Source: Symbiodinium natans (Eukaryota; Sar; Dinophyceae; Suessiales; Symbiodiniaceae). From it: 64,000 bases of DNA. Shown piece after piece: positions 1 to 11,909 of the stretch. A model generated the notes under the pieces. That model worked only from the letters and a program-made list of their open reading frames with translations. It was not told the origin of the DNA and made no database searches. The first letter of the stretch is position 1. Each line of letters starts with the position of its first letter. Position numbers and translations under genes: made by a program. Where the stretch lies: contig CAJNDS010001269.1 in assembly GCA_905221605.1 (NCBI GenBank), positions 755,501-819,500 on the forward strand, read 5' to 3'.

Positions 1-3000
1 GGGAGAAAGTACAGACGACATAGGGAACGAGAGAAACCAAAGAGAAGTTGGACAACTTAGAGCCATAGAAGGGAGTTCAAGCCGCTCACCGAAGCAGAAA
101 CCCAACACACACACGCACACCGAGATCCCACGTATCACCTCGCGCCTCGCCCAGGGCCATCACCGATGCAGTGGCGGCGACCACTGCCCTGCACTCACTC
201 TGATGCTGGGTGAGCTCGGGATGCGGGAGACCGCATTGAGCAGCTTTGCAAAGCAAAGCAGTCTACTTATTTTAATTCAACAAGCTTCTCCTCAGGCCCA
301 GTACAAAAAGTTTCTGCAAGACTTTGGCGACTTCGACGAGGCAGGGGTTTGTCTGTACTGTTTTTGTTTTTACGGTCTGTTCACATTGCACGCGTGATGC
401 AGATTGGGCATGGCAAGAGCGACGAGACTCACCAGAGCCTGCTTGCTCAGGTTTGCTGCAGTGACGCGGAGACCCACGTGCAAGCAGCGGCGAGGATTTG
501 CCTCAGGCGCTTCTGTGCAGCCCGTGATGCACAGACTTGATGCTGAAGACTCGAATGACATGTCAGGGCTAATCTTAGTATAACAAGCTGTGTCATGAGA
601 ATATCGACAAAGGTGTGGTGATCAGAAGAGTTGGCCTGCTTGAGGTTCTTCTTGCTCTTGTTCAAGTCGGGCTCCAAGCAGAACCATTGAGTCAAGAGAG
701 GTTGTGTTGGTGCTGCACATTTTTTGACCTGTTTAGTAGGCTTACGTTCGACAATGCCATCGAAAGGGGGGGGGGCCCCTTTGGTACTATGGCGCGACAC
801 ATGCGACACTGAGCTTTTGTTTCGTCAGGCCGCGGGCAGAGGCTCGGCAGCTACTGCAGGAGGCCTGGTCCAGAGCACATAGTCTTGATTCAGCCCACAA
901 CTGAGACGTCCAACCTGAGAAGTGGATGTGCTTTCCCCTGGACCCTGAGGGAAAGACGTTGGACGACGGGATCGCGGATTTCATGGCGGCAAAGATGTCG
1001 CATCCGCGTTTTTTAACAGCTGATCCAACAAGCCTCAGCCCCCATGAAGTCGGTTTCAAGCAGGTTGTGCTCCCCTCATGTTGCAATCGCGCCAGGCCAT
1101 GGTCGATGCTGGTGCACACAGGCAAGCCGGGAAGTTCTCGCATCGTTCGTTCAATGCGTCATCGCTGGATCGTGCTGTGTCTTCGCTGAAACCAAAACCC
1201 ACGTCGTCTCTTCTGTCTGCGAGCCTCTGTATGCTGTCGTTTACTGATTGTCCTTCTTTGCCGACTAGAAAAGATCTCTGGATTGCTTTTGCTTTGCTTC
1301 TGTTCTCTTCTTGTTTGCGGCCGAAGAGTGCAGTGTTATGAGCCCGAAACCCTAAGCCCTAAGCCCTAAGTCCTAAACCCCTAAACCCCAAGCCCCAAAA
1401 ACCAAGTCCAAGTTGGAACCTGAAATGCAGCGACCAGGTTGGCCTGTCTTCCCGCTGGCTGCCTTGGCTCGGTTCCTGGCCTTTGCTCCCTTTCCTGATT
1501 TTTTCCGAAGTTTACGAAATAGGGGGAACCCAAATACGGAGCCACAAGTAGAAGGATCTCCAATAAGTACCCCTAATTTCGGAAACCCCCACTTTGCTGG
1601 GGTTGTGACATGTTGTGACTTTCACCATTGCGTCTCAATCTAGGTTGACGGGCATATATAAACTATGTCTTATATATACATGTAGATGTATTGTACATTT
1701 TTGATGGATAAAGTTATCTACTGCATGGCTTTTGGATGTATACCTCGAAGGCATCCTGCACACAGAGTGTCGAAAACTGAGCGTCCACCCCGGATATTTT
1801 AGAAGGCAAGCCCGAATTGGACATGAGCAGGATCGGCTACTGGATGTGCAACACGCATGAGCCGTGCCTACATGCCTAAACACCATGAATGGTCCCGAAT
1901 CTTGCTCGTACCAGTCCTTGCTCCGCAGCGAGCTGCTGGGAGGTGGAGACTGAGTTCAGGCAGGAGCCCGCGCGTTCGCTGGCCATGCGCCGGCTGGGGT
2001 GGAAGGAGACGATGCGTTTCTTATGCTTCTTTTACCATGAGCCCTGCACCCCAAACCCTACACCCATGCATCGAATCAGGAACCTTCAGAGAGGTGCAGT
2101 CTGCAGCAAGAGGCCTGAAGTTCGGGGTTTACGGGGTTTAGGTTTTCGTGCGTGACGTTACTGTATCGCTCTGCCTGCAAGTAGACCCGCTTCAAAGTGA
2201 GGCTATGTACCATCATGTGGACTCTGTACCATCATGTAGATGTAGACTTGGAAGCTCACCCTTATGTCAACATTCTTGTGCTTCCGAGCTGACGCCGTCA
2301 CGGTGACGAAGCCAGTTCGACCGAAGTGGCCCTCGTATGCCTTTTTGTCCCTGACCAGGCGTTCCATGACTTAGCAGCTCTGTACGCCGGCGAAGGCTGT
2401 GGCAATCTCCCAATAGCATCCAATAGCCGCATAGCCATTGACCAAACGGCATGCAAAAGATGTGCTTGTCAGGCCGAACCGTGCGGATCGCTCACATTCT
2501 GCATTTCCTTCACGAGGAGGTCCCTGATGCATGGCAGATTGCTGAAGAGACGTGGAGCCAAACCAGCAGCAGGTGCAAGCAGACTCGGACACAGCAGTCA
2601 CCCCCCCGGTGCATCACGCAGTTCAGACAGGATGTACCCAATCAGCGTCAGTGGCTCCATGCCTTTGTGAAAGGGTATCGACGGGGCTTGTAACAGCAGA
2701 GTTTTTGCGAGGGCATCTGGTGGTATTTCTTGGCACTGCATAAGGTGGGTGAACAGTTCATTACTGACCTGGCCCTCAGCGTTCACTCACAGTCACAGAT
2801 CTGTTTGAGAGCAAAATGGAGAAGCTTCAGTTGCTCCCGTCCTCAGACTGACTTAGGCTTTGGCCAGAGCACAGCCACGTCACCCCGGCGTTTGCCCCGC
2901 AGCTCTGGGAGCAACCAGCTTAGCACATCCGGAACCTGAGTCTGAGCCCTTATGAAGACTTGGGGCAAGATGGCACAATGCAGCTTTGCTTTGTATCCAC

Positions 3001-4626
3001 GTGTTATCACCCCACCTCGTGGAAGATGCCTGTCCAGACAAGCCGCCGCACACACCGCACGACTGCCTTTGTTGGCCGAGCGCCTCTTGCTCGAGAAATG
3101 TGCCCGTCGGCTGCTTTGCCGTATTCTTCACGACTGTGACTCATGAAAAAGCTGTCGTTGTTGCTCAGAGCAATGATCACCGACGTAAAGATACTTTCGC
3201 TAGTCGCAGTTGCGGTCACGGCATATCCCAGTCAGGTGTCTGGTTGCAGTCCTTAGTCTCAAGGTTGCAGCGGCTTTGCCGGCAGCTCGAAGGCAATCGC
3301 CAATAGCTGTAGGAAGCTGCACACGGAAACTGCTGTCGGAATCCCCAACTCAAACCTCAAGTGAACATTGCTGTGTTCGGCAGCCTTCTGGAAAGGCCTG
3401 TTTCCCGAAAACGCGGGGACCTGCGAGCAAACTAGCATAGGGTACAACAACTACATAAAACAAGTTAAGGATAACAAACCTGAGGGTGCGTGGGAATACA
3501 GGCCTCATTCGCATGGCTCTTGAGGACGATCAGTGGCATTGTTCAGCGCTCTGATTGCAAGCTTGCCGTCGATTGCGACAGAGTGTCGTCTGAGGGTTGG
3601 GCTGCAATACCTGGGGAATGGCATGTCTCCCTGACAGAGGGAATCTGTGGCATGATCACAAAACACGAAGCTCTATCAGCTGCTTGCGCAGGTCACGCAT
3701 GTTCCCTTCAGACGCATCACTCTCTGCAAACCACTCTTCGTGTCTTTTCGTGCTCCTCCTGGACTCAAAAGACAGCACGCGTCCATATCACACACTTTCC
3801 GCATGCTGCCGCCAGAGTTTCCAGGTAGTCTATGCAGCGCTGGCTGATGCTTTGCAATGCCACTGGCGCTGCGCTCACAAACACGCAAAAGGATGGTAGC
3901 ATGAAGCCGGTTATCCACACGGAGAACCGAGGACTCGGCCCAGCTCGCAGACAATGCACCAGCTAGTCTGGTGCTCGGGGTAAGGGCTGGTTGTTACTCA
4001 CCGTGAATTGCTGTATATGACTTGAGTTAAAAAGCAACATCCTGGCCCATCATTCCTGTAGCTGTTTTTTTTTTGTCACTAAGGCAGATTGCTCCAGTGT
4101 GCCCTTGCAACACCCACTCCGCAGGTTGATATAGCGATCGAGAAGGCGCAGCGAGGCAGCGGAAGCCCACATGCTCTGATTTTGAAGTGGGTTTAGTCAT
4201 GCGCACAACATCGTGCGCGAAAGGGCGGCGGAAGGGTCGCCAAAGGGGGCTACGCCTAGCGATACTTGATTTGGCTGGTGTTCGGAGCTGTGGACTTGCC
4301 GCTCGTTGGGTGTTAGCGTATGCGCACAAAGGGCGAAAGGGCAGCTTAGGAAGGAGTATTGGGCAAGCCCCGCGCGAGAAGCAAGCCCTCGCCTGTCCTC
4401 ATGAGCAGACGGGCAGGAGCATTGCAGAGCTTTGGTGAAGGTGCAGAAGCTTTCAGTGCCTAGGCCTTAAACTGGAGCTCAGCTTGTTTTCAGGGAAGTG
4501 ACCGAAGTGACCTGCTGAGCCTGAGTCGGAGAGGCCCTCGCGGGCTCACGATGGCCCTTCCTGTCGCTACTTGCCCGACTACAACCGAAGTGAGACCGGC
4601 AAGAGTTGCAAAGGTGTGCAATCCTC
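1..4626. other. No recognisable gene; scattered coding-like fragments
   Basis: No family was recognised on either strand. Short stretches read like plausible protein on the + strand: 203-340, 926-1040 and 2451-2580. None shows a known motif or a convincing neighbouring exon. Degenerate CCCTAAA-like words occur at 1346-1399, 2048-2065 and 2124-2150. The stretch is probably intergenic or holds exons of fast-evolving genes that cannot be recognised by eye. Confidence 0.5.
1346..1399 (+). repeat. Degenerate telomere-like (CCCTAAA) array
   Basis: The tract contains consecutive variants of CCCTAAA (ccctaag, cctaaac, cccctaaacccc). It is a decayed interstitial copy of the plant/dinoflagellate telomere unit. 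No coding meaning is seen. Confidence 0.75.
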
Positions 4627-4627
4627 T

Positions 4628-4712
4628 GGGTAGTTCTCTAAACTAGGGGTCCCCTTCTGGGTCCCCCGTAGAATACGGCACCCTTATGAAAAAAGGACCC
4701 CAATTCAGAGGA
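4628..4712 (+). repeat. Dispersed repeat, copy 1 (GTTCTCTAAA family)
   Basis: Starts with gggtagttctctaaa and contains tacggcaccctt followed by aaggacccc. The same two blocks in the same order recur at 40977. A related inverted copy lies near 11855-11907. No ORF or terminal inverted repeat is apparent, so it may be a short non-autonomous element or the end of a longer repeat. Confidence 0.7.
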
Positions 4713-6550
4713 CCACCCCATGTGTGCACTTAAATGTCCTACCATGAAGAGCATGCCTGCCAGGTCCTCGCCTTCATCAGCCGGCGTCCTGGTGTCCTGG
4801 TCATCTCGAGAGGCGGTTGGAGCAGAGGGCTTTTCGGTCTGCGCCATGGCACTTAGTGGGGCCATGGGGCCATAGCCTTATGTTCTTGGCAGTTCTTTGT
4901 AGTTGCTGCGTGGAAAAATTTGGCATGGGCTGTGACGGGTGTGACGCGTGAGGCGGAGCTGGGGGGTCTGAACTGGGCGAAGAACTTTGTGGAGGAGGCG
5001 CTCTGTTGTTGCGGTTGTTTCCCTTTTAGGAGCCACTTGACAAACAGGGCAACCGTCAACATATGTCCACATGCTCCGCTAAAGTGGAAGATAGTGTGGC
5101 ATGAGACGTGCCGCAAGACATGTGCTAGACCCTGGCATGCGGATGCCCAGCCATTATCTGTCAATTGATGCTCCAGGTTTTTAGCTTCCAAGACTTCGTG
5201 CTGGAAGAAGACGTGGATTGCGTGGAGCTTGGCAAATGGCAGATGTGATGGCGACGGGATCGAAGAGCATGTGATGGGAGCTTTGCTTGCCAAAGAAACA
5301 ATGCTCAGGTCTGATTTCTTGCTGTTTGCAGATCTTCTAGGTCCTGAAGTCCCTGTCACCATCCTGTGTTTCGGCTCGGCATGCTTCATGACGCATGAGG
5401 AAATGCAATCATTGCACGTGCTTTTTGATTCAGCAAACTGAACCGCAGACACAAAGCTTTCGAGAATCGTTCACAGCAAGTCTTTCAAGAGCTGCGCCCG
5501 TCCTGATGTGCACTGGCAAAGTCCGCTGCAGTGGACGTCCACCTTTTGCATGCTCACGCTTCAGTCTTGTGGACGTGCAGTGCCAGAGACGGGAGACCTT
5601 GTGCACAGGTGGGCTTGTATACTGAACTAAGGTTGACGCTTCGATTGTCGCCCTCGCCTGTCGGCAGTGTGATCAGCTCAACGTCACTGTTGAAATAGCG
5701 CAATGCTGCAGTGGCACCGTCGCTCCATCTTCGAGGCTTTGTCTGCGCCGCTCAGCCTCTCAGACCGCTCTCGGACTGGCCATGGCAGCAAAGAGGCAGT
5801 TTTTTGGTGTTAATGCAGCCTTCGCCTTGGAATCACAGAAGCCGCATGTTGTAAAATTACAATTGCCTTTCGAATAATCGAGTTGGGTCTGCCACACAAT
5901 AGTGCAACCATTGCAACCCGACAATATCATTGGGCCTGTAACAGGCTGCAGGCGGCCCTTTTGCGACAAGGGTTTGGGTTAGGAATTGCAACAAACAGGT
6001 ACCACAAGGGTTCGTGGCAAGAGTCCACGGAAAGGTGTGCAGCTGTAACAGAGGGGTGGGACAAATAGAAACCAGAAAAAAGCTGAAGCCAATCGCTCGT
6101 GGCAGAGGCAGCACGAAGCAGTCGCAGCGCCACAAGTAGTGGAACCCCACAGCGCTCCAGCAGCAGCCCCTTGGCTTCTGCTGTGGGTCTTGCTATATCT
6201 TGCTATTGCTTACGAGCCAAAAGTGGAAGCATCTAGTAGGGGGCCTTAGGCAGCTTCAATTAACCTGTAAGGAGGAGGGATATCTACGGCAAAGCATGGC
6301 AAAAGCGCTAGCCGAGGCCGCAGTGAGTCAGCAAGAGTCCAGCTGCTTGGCCAAAGTGGCTCAAGTGGCTCTGGCTGTGGACTCTTGATGTCTTCAGAGT
6401 CCTCTTCGCAAGCCGTCCGTGTTTGCTGAGGAACCTCATGGACACCTATGGCCGACCCACCAGCAGCCTGGTAAGAAAGATTCTGCGTGGGGTGGACACA
6501 AGTGGACAGCTTGTGTTGGTCTGGTTTCAAGGGCAAATGCTTGCAGAGGA
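4713..6550. other. No recognisable gene
   Basis: The only long open frame is on the - strand (4853-5452, 199 codons). It has low-complexity composition and no motif, so it is not called a gene. A + strand segment at 6243-6388 reads as helix-like protein but cannot be placed in a gene model. Confidence 0.4.
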
Positions 6551-6552
6551 CC

Positions 6553-6575
6553 AAGTTTAGGGTTTAGGGTCTAAG
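6553..6575 (-). repeat. Telomere-like TTTAGGG copies
   Basis: About three consecutive TTTAGGG/TCTAAGGG units, oriented as the reverse complement of the CCCTAAA arrays elsewhere. Confidence 0.75.
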
Positions 6576-6882
6576 GGCACATCTTGGCATTATAGCAGTT
6601 AGAGCCGGCGAAGGTGTGCCCGCGTCCACGACGCCGAGGCCAGCTTGACAGTCCGGAATCGCCCAAGCCCATCCAAGTTTGCAGTTTCTGCGTAACGGCA
6701 CAGAACGGCTCAGTTGGGGAACCACTCCTAAAACTGTTGGAAGCTGAATATTGCGTGAACCTTTGCCTCTGCTAGCTTCAGGAAGCGTTTTTTTCCTGCA
6801 AGCCCAGGCCTTCGAGTGATTCTGATAACTTTTGAACGAAGTGACTTTCGCGAAACGCAATGAGCCTCATATTCGGAAGTAC

Positions 6883-6883
<1 letters not shown>

Positions 6884-6958
<75 letters not shown>
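6884..6958 (+). repeat. 75-bp uninterrupted poly(T)
   Basis: An unbroken run of T from 6884 to 6958. It could be the poly(A) tail of a - strand retroposed transcript, since dinoflagellates are known for retroposed cDNAs, or a simple slippage tract. No gene-like sequence with a spliced-leader relic was recognised at its right (on the - strand, upstream) side. The exact length is likely to be unreliable in an assembly. Confidence 0.9.
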
Positions 6959-6959
<1 letters not shown>

Positions 6960-6961
<2 letters not shown>

Positions 6962-9820
6962 CTGTCATCTGTACATGTACTCGTTCAGCGGACTTCAGCA
7001 GGTTGCAGGGCTGCGGGTGTCATGTATCGTGGCTGCGCCATGACTCGTACCTTTGCTTTCCTTCCCTCCGCGCAGGGTGGAAGCCATCTATGGCCGACCA
7101 GACATTCCAGTGGAGCGCAAGCCTGGCAGAGAAATGAGCCATTCAAGCGCTTGAGCTGAGAGGCCAGGCCACTATTTCTCTCGAGCCTAGGCCAAGCCTC
7201 AAGACCACAGTCTGGGCGAGCAACGTGTGGCTCGGAGCAAAACTTGTGCCCCAACGGCCCGTAGACATTTTGAGAAGTGCCCTCGCCTAGACTGAAGGTT
7301 CTCGATCGTGGAAGCCTGCAGGGCGTAGCACGTGCCCAGTGTCGCCAAAACGGTGCGCTGAGAGTCCGCGCGAGCCCGAGTTCATACTGCGTGAGGGGTT
7401 GCCAGCCACGCCTGGAGGGGTTGAGCCACCATTTGCTGGGCACACATCTAGTAAATTTGGGAAATTTGGGAAATTTGGTCCTGAGTTGAAGGGTGCTAAT
7501 TCAGCTGTGGCGCAGCTTGAAATCGGACACCTGATGACCGTCAACAGCTTGAACGTCCACCGCCGAACCTAGACCCGAATCGTCTTCAGCTGGAAGCCTG
7601 TTGACTTTAGTGCTCATTTCCTGGTTCTTCTGCTGGATTCGCTATTACATTCATTACATGCTCTCGTTTTGGAGCTTCTGGGTCTAAGCCGTGTGGGGGG
7701 AGCGGAATGCATTCCGTAGGCTTGAGCTGGCCTTTCCGGGGCTTGGCTAAGGCCTGCCAGGAACTACATGCCACCCACAGAAGCATTTCTTCATGCCTTG
7801 TCGGCACAGCATGCAGGAGGCCTCTGCGGCCTGACGTTGCAGTTGCAGCTTCGTGGAGCACTTGCTGCCTTGCTAGGAAGCTCTTCAGTGAGTCGGCCTT
7901 CAACAGCGCAAGACTCAAACGATGCGTTCAACAAGTTCGCGTTGAATTGTGCTGCAAGCCGTGAGGCGACATCTACGACGCGGCCCCCCAGGTGGAGACC
8001 TAAGCCAGAAAGCACAAACCTTCCGACAACTTACGCGGCCTTCAGGCCAAGCACAGCTTGCTCGGCGCTGTCGCGGCTGTCGCGATGTGGCGGCGCAAGA
8101 CCTTTGACAGCCGGCATGAGGTGCCTGCTTTCGACCAGACATCTGACGAGCTTTTATCGACACGCTCCTGCAGGCAACCGCGGAGCCTTCTCAGAGCCGC
8201 GAGCTTACTGTCAAGCGCACGTGATGTACTGTGTCGGCAAGATTGGGCACCTGGCCATCTTCGCAAGTGGACATGAGTGGCAGTGAGCAAGTACGGGATC
8301 ATGGTGAGAGGAATTACGAAATAAGCAAGTATATTTGCCTGTGGGATTTTGAAGAGGGCGTAGTGAGGCTTAGTATTGAGGGTTTCGGTTTCGGGGTTCA
8401 GTGCGAAATGGAGGTGCCATGTCAACGCTTTGCTGATGTTACCGAGAAGGAATAGGGAGGAGAAGGGGTGCATGTGGGTCTAAGTTGCGACAGCGTTCAT
8501 GAAGGAACCTTCGTTCATATGAAGATGAGAGTTTCCACCATAGAGGGCATCCGTCTTGAAAGTGCTGCCGGCTTTTGTAGAGGAGCTCTCATTTGAAGTC
8601 CGGAAAACGACGGGGAATGCCACACAACATCGAACTGACTGCGGCGGGGGTGCGGGGGGGGGGGGGGGTGGGTATCTGGCTGAGCGTCACCTACAAATAG
8701 GGCTCTACGGGAGAAAGCTGAGCTTTGTTTTAGAAATCCGACATGTGTAACACAAGGAAGTGTCTGTATCCGTCCTGTAGGGCGTTAAAAAGCTTCTTGT
8801 GTTTTCTCCATACAGCCTCTTCCCAAAATGTTTCCGAGAAGTTCCATTAGGTTGCTCATGCTGCACTAGAGCTTTGCTGAAATCAGCAGAGTCGCCTTCC
8901 TGTAGTGGGGAATGTCTTTCGATATGCTTAGCATGTGGGAACGGCCGGTTGACCTGGATTGAATGTAGGTGCCCTGAGAAAGTTCCCCAGGCATCTTGAC
9001 TCCCAGCCGCGACCGATTGAGCGGCTCAGTCGGTCCGGGCCAGGAATTTTAGACGCCCGTGAAACTCTCCGGGCATCTACTTCCAACCGATAAAGTATGA
9101 GGAGGAGTCCGGTTTCAGAAGCCTTGCGAGATACATGAACGATGTATCCCCAGGGCGTACCAGAGATGCACAGACACACGCAGATGAATACATAGATAAG
9201 TTATTCTGAATAGCATTATTCGTATTGATATTCTTCTTATTTTTACTATGTATTTGTTTTATAGGTGTCACATACACGCATGTACAATAGTGTGCGCTGC
9301 ACCCTCCGTGCCAGGCACATTCACCACGGCCTGTGCCTCCCGTTGGATGCAGGAGCGAAGAACTGTCCATACTCAATCGGAGACGTCACCGGCGTTCCAC
9401 CAAAGCCAGATCTGTGACTCTTCTTGGTGCAGGTTCTGAGCTGAGCCCGGCCATGGTGTGTATAGAGTTCACAAGCCATAGTCCAGGAGCGCCGAAGGCG
9501 CACCGTGACGAAATCGGCGCTCTGCGCCCCTGCAACGGCTGTCGGCTAATGAATTGCTGACGTCCGAAGCACGAAGGCGATTAGACAAAAAGCTGAGCTG
9601 AACGCGTCTCGGTGATCCATTCTTAATCGGCTCTGCGGCTTCCATCTGGCCCAGCATTCAGGTGCCGACATCTACGTGTACCGCTCGAGCTTGGCTCAGT
9701 TGGTGGGTGTGATTTTAGAGTTTCGGGGTCACAGCAGGACTCCCAGATGATTCAAGCTTGCCCGAGATCCTTTCAGAAGTCAGATTCGGGTGGATTGCCT
9801 GCTGCAAATCAGTATCAGCA
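6960..9820. other. No modelled gene; possible minus-strand exons 7607-8015
   Basis: On the - strand, 8015 down to 7920 and 7905 down to 7610 read as helical, protein-like sequence in two frames that could be joined by splicing. The + strand is also open over much of the same stretch (7768-8286), so the orientation is unsettled. No domain was recognised. A G-run lies at 8643-8671 and a tripled aaatttggg unit at 7452-7478. Confidence 0.3.
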
Positions 9821-9822
9821 AT

Positions 9823-9870
9823 GCATCGCCACATTCGCCACATTCGCCACATTCGCCACATTCGCCACAT
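9823..9870 (+). repeat. 9-bp tandem repeat (CATTCGCCA)
   Basis: Four perfect copies of cattcgcca (9832-9867) preceded by one shortened copy. The unit is a multiple of three and is open in several frames, but no surrounding coding exon is evident. Confidence 0.9.
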
Positions 9871-10002
9871 CACATCTCTTTTGAAGTTTGAGGTCAGTAC
9901 CGATAAATTTCGGTGGGGTCCTCATCTTCGTGGATGGCGAGCGCAGTCCCGAGGATTCCCTGCAAGAGGCACAGCAGCACACCAACACCCGGCACAGATA
10001 AG

Positions 10003-10019
10003 CCCTAAACCCTAAACCC
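10003..10019 (+). repeat. Telomere-like CCCTAAA copies
   Basis: Two to three consecutive CCCTAAA units (gccctaaaccctaaaccc). Confidence 0.75.
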
Positions 10020-10296
10020 GAAGCAGCTTCAGAGAGGGCTTCAGCAGGCACTGCTGCAGTCTTACCCGGCGTCGATCGCGTGGAGCCAAGTGAGACCCAG
10101 CTAGCGTGAGCGCGCTTGCCTTTTCAATTGCGGGGCACGCACTTCCGAAAGTCCTGCAAAAGCAGAGGGCTGGGTGCTGACATGTGCGTCCACTTGCTGG
10201 CGTGTTCTGCGTGACAGCTAGAGTACACACTCTGCATGCACTCCACAGGAGAATCAGAAGAACAGTGGAGCTCAAGGAAGACACAGCACAACAATG

Positions 10297-10353
10297 ACAA
10301 CCACCACCACCACCACCACCACCACCACCACAACCACCACCACAACCACGACC
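10297..10353 (+). repeat. (ACC)n trinucleotide array
   Basis: About 18 ACC/ACA triplets. On the + strand one frame gives a run of some 20 threonines inside an open frame (10294-10503). Poly-Thr linkers are common in secreted dinoflagellate proteins, but flanking coding sequence could not be identified, so it is left as a repeat. Confidence 0.85.
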
Positions 10354-10999
10354 CTTCAAAACTTAGGGCATACGACAGTGCAACCCGATGCTCCAGGTCG
10401 TTGGTCCTCTGCCTGCGGGCGGCCGCTCCATGTTCTTCCCGGTACCCTATGCGCCCCAGCCTCGGCGTTGTGTCGAAGAAGCATGAACGTTCTGTGTATC
10501 TGAGCTGGGGAGGTCCACATCCTTCGCTTCGCGGAAAGAGGCAACACCAAGCCATCTGCTGCAGCCAAGATCTGCTGGCCAACTGGAGGCATTTCTGAGT
10601 GCTTAATCCACAGCGAATGTGCGGGAATGGAGGCTGCTGCACCACTGTGCGAGCAGGATCGACCAGGCTTTGCGGCATACTTGGTGTACCGCTGCTATCC
10701 TCACAGCCTCCTGCTGAGCATTCCACCTCAAGCCGCTTTGCCCTTCTCTGGGGCTCCTGGATACGCGCAACGATGTCTTCAGCTCGTGAGTTGCATAAGC
10801 TGCCCCGCGAAGTGTTCCCAGGAGAACGATTCTTCAGGCTGCTGGATGCAAGAGGACGAGAAGCAGGTCTGGGCTCTGTTGAGGCCTGGCCGTGCCGAAT
10901 GGGCGGGTTTGTAATTGGCAACATGTTTGTGCTTCTTTTGCATGGCATTCTGAGTAGTTGCGCGTTGCGCGGCGCAGCAGCACTGCAGGAAGAGGGGAA

Positions 11000-11190
11000 G
11001 TAGGATTCTCAGCCGTCGTCGGTCGTGGTAAATAGTAGTCATAAATGTCATGGTAGTCCAGGTTGTGGTGGTAGCGTTGCCTCGGTCGCCGTTCTCATTG
11101 TCTGTCGTCATCATCGTAGAGGTCTTGGTCGTTGTTGTCGTGTCCTTGTGGTGGAAGTCGTGTCGGTTGTCGTCGTCACCGGCCCACTCC
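11000..11190 (-). repeat. GTC/GTT/GTG-rich tract, Thr-rich if read on the minus strand
   Basis: Repeated gtcgt/gtggt/gttgt words. Read on the - strand one frame (11317 down to 11111) gives a Thr-rich tail after a non-repetitive segment of about 45 residues, which resembles a Thr-rich linker. On the + strand another frame (11194-11300) is cysteine-rich. Neither can be decided from sequence alone. Confidence 0.4.
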
Positions 11191-11854
11191 CCGCAACAAA
11201 TACATTTGCTTCGTTAAGTGTTGGGATGACAAGAATGGACCTTGTAGCTGCCAGTGTGGCATTCTCGTGAAAGGCTGTGAGTTCCGGTCCTACACCCCTG
11301 ATTCCCGGTACAGGCAACGCTACCCCGAGCTAGGATTCCAAAGCTCCAGGACCTTTCTGGATTCCATAAAGGTATGCCGCCAGACCAAGGAACCCATGTG
11401 ACACAGGTTTTGTAAGGCACCCTTCTACAAGATTTCCATTTTGGAATTCCCAAGTCTCAAGTGTTCGAGTCGCACTACCCTTGCGAGACCCTCTCGCGGT
11501 GTGGCACTGCTGGTGATGCTGGTGAAGCAGAACGAAAGTGCTGCCACTTAGCAACCTGAACATCAAACGGCGGGATGCTGCATGGATGCTCCTGGCTCAG
11601 GTCTCAAAGATATTCTGACAGCTACATGGATGCCACAGACCCAGTCGACCTTGAAAAGCAATACGGGCCGTGCATGTGCCAGGGCAGCTAAGTCCTGTCT
11701 ACGAAGCCTCTGCAAGAGCCTTGTTGCGTTCGGAAAGAAGGTTTGGGTTTTGGGTTCAATTCTCGACGGACATACCCTGAAAACCGCGCTTCCATCCAAC
11801 ACATGCTCATTTCTCAAGATCATGGTCCCTTTTGCGGTTGCTATGATAAGGCGG

Positions 11855-11907
11855 CCCCCCCAATATTCAGAGCACCCCAAAAGGGGCCATAGTTTAGAGA
11901 ACTGACC
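11855..11907 (-). repeat. Dispersed repeat, inverted related copy (GTTCTCTAAA family)
   Basis: The reverse complement contains agttctctaaacta followed by a GG-CCCC-TTTTGGGG block. This matches the first half of the copy at 4628 with several differences. The second block (tacggcaccctt) is not preserved. Confidence 0.55.
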
Positions 11908-11909
11908 AC

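Noticed and set aside
4853-5452. 199-codon minus-strand ORF
   Set aside because: No motif, low-complexity sequence, no neighbouring exon.
6348-6366. Sequence resembling the dinoflagellate spliced leader (ends tggctcaag)
   Set aside because: Only the last bases match well; the conserved CCGTAGCCATTTT part is not present, so chance similarity is likely. The same holds for cttgagccaac at 57770 on the minus strand.
9823-9870. CRISPR-like short repeat array
   Set aside because: 9-bp units with no spacers; a simple minisatellite in a eukaryotic genome.
10124-10948. 274-codon minus-strand ORF
   Set aside because: It runs through the (ACC)n array and has no motif; the reading is a by-product of stop-free repeat sequence.
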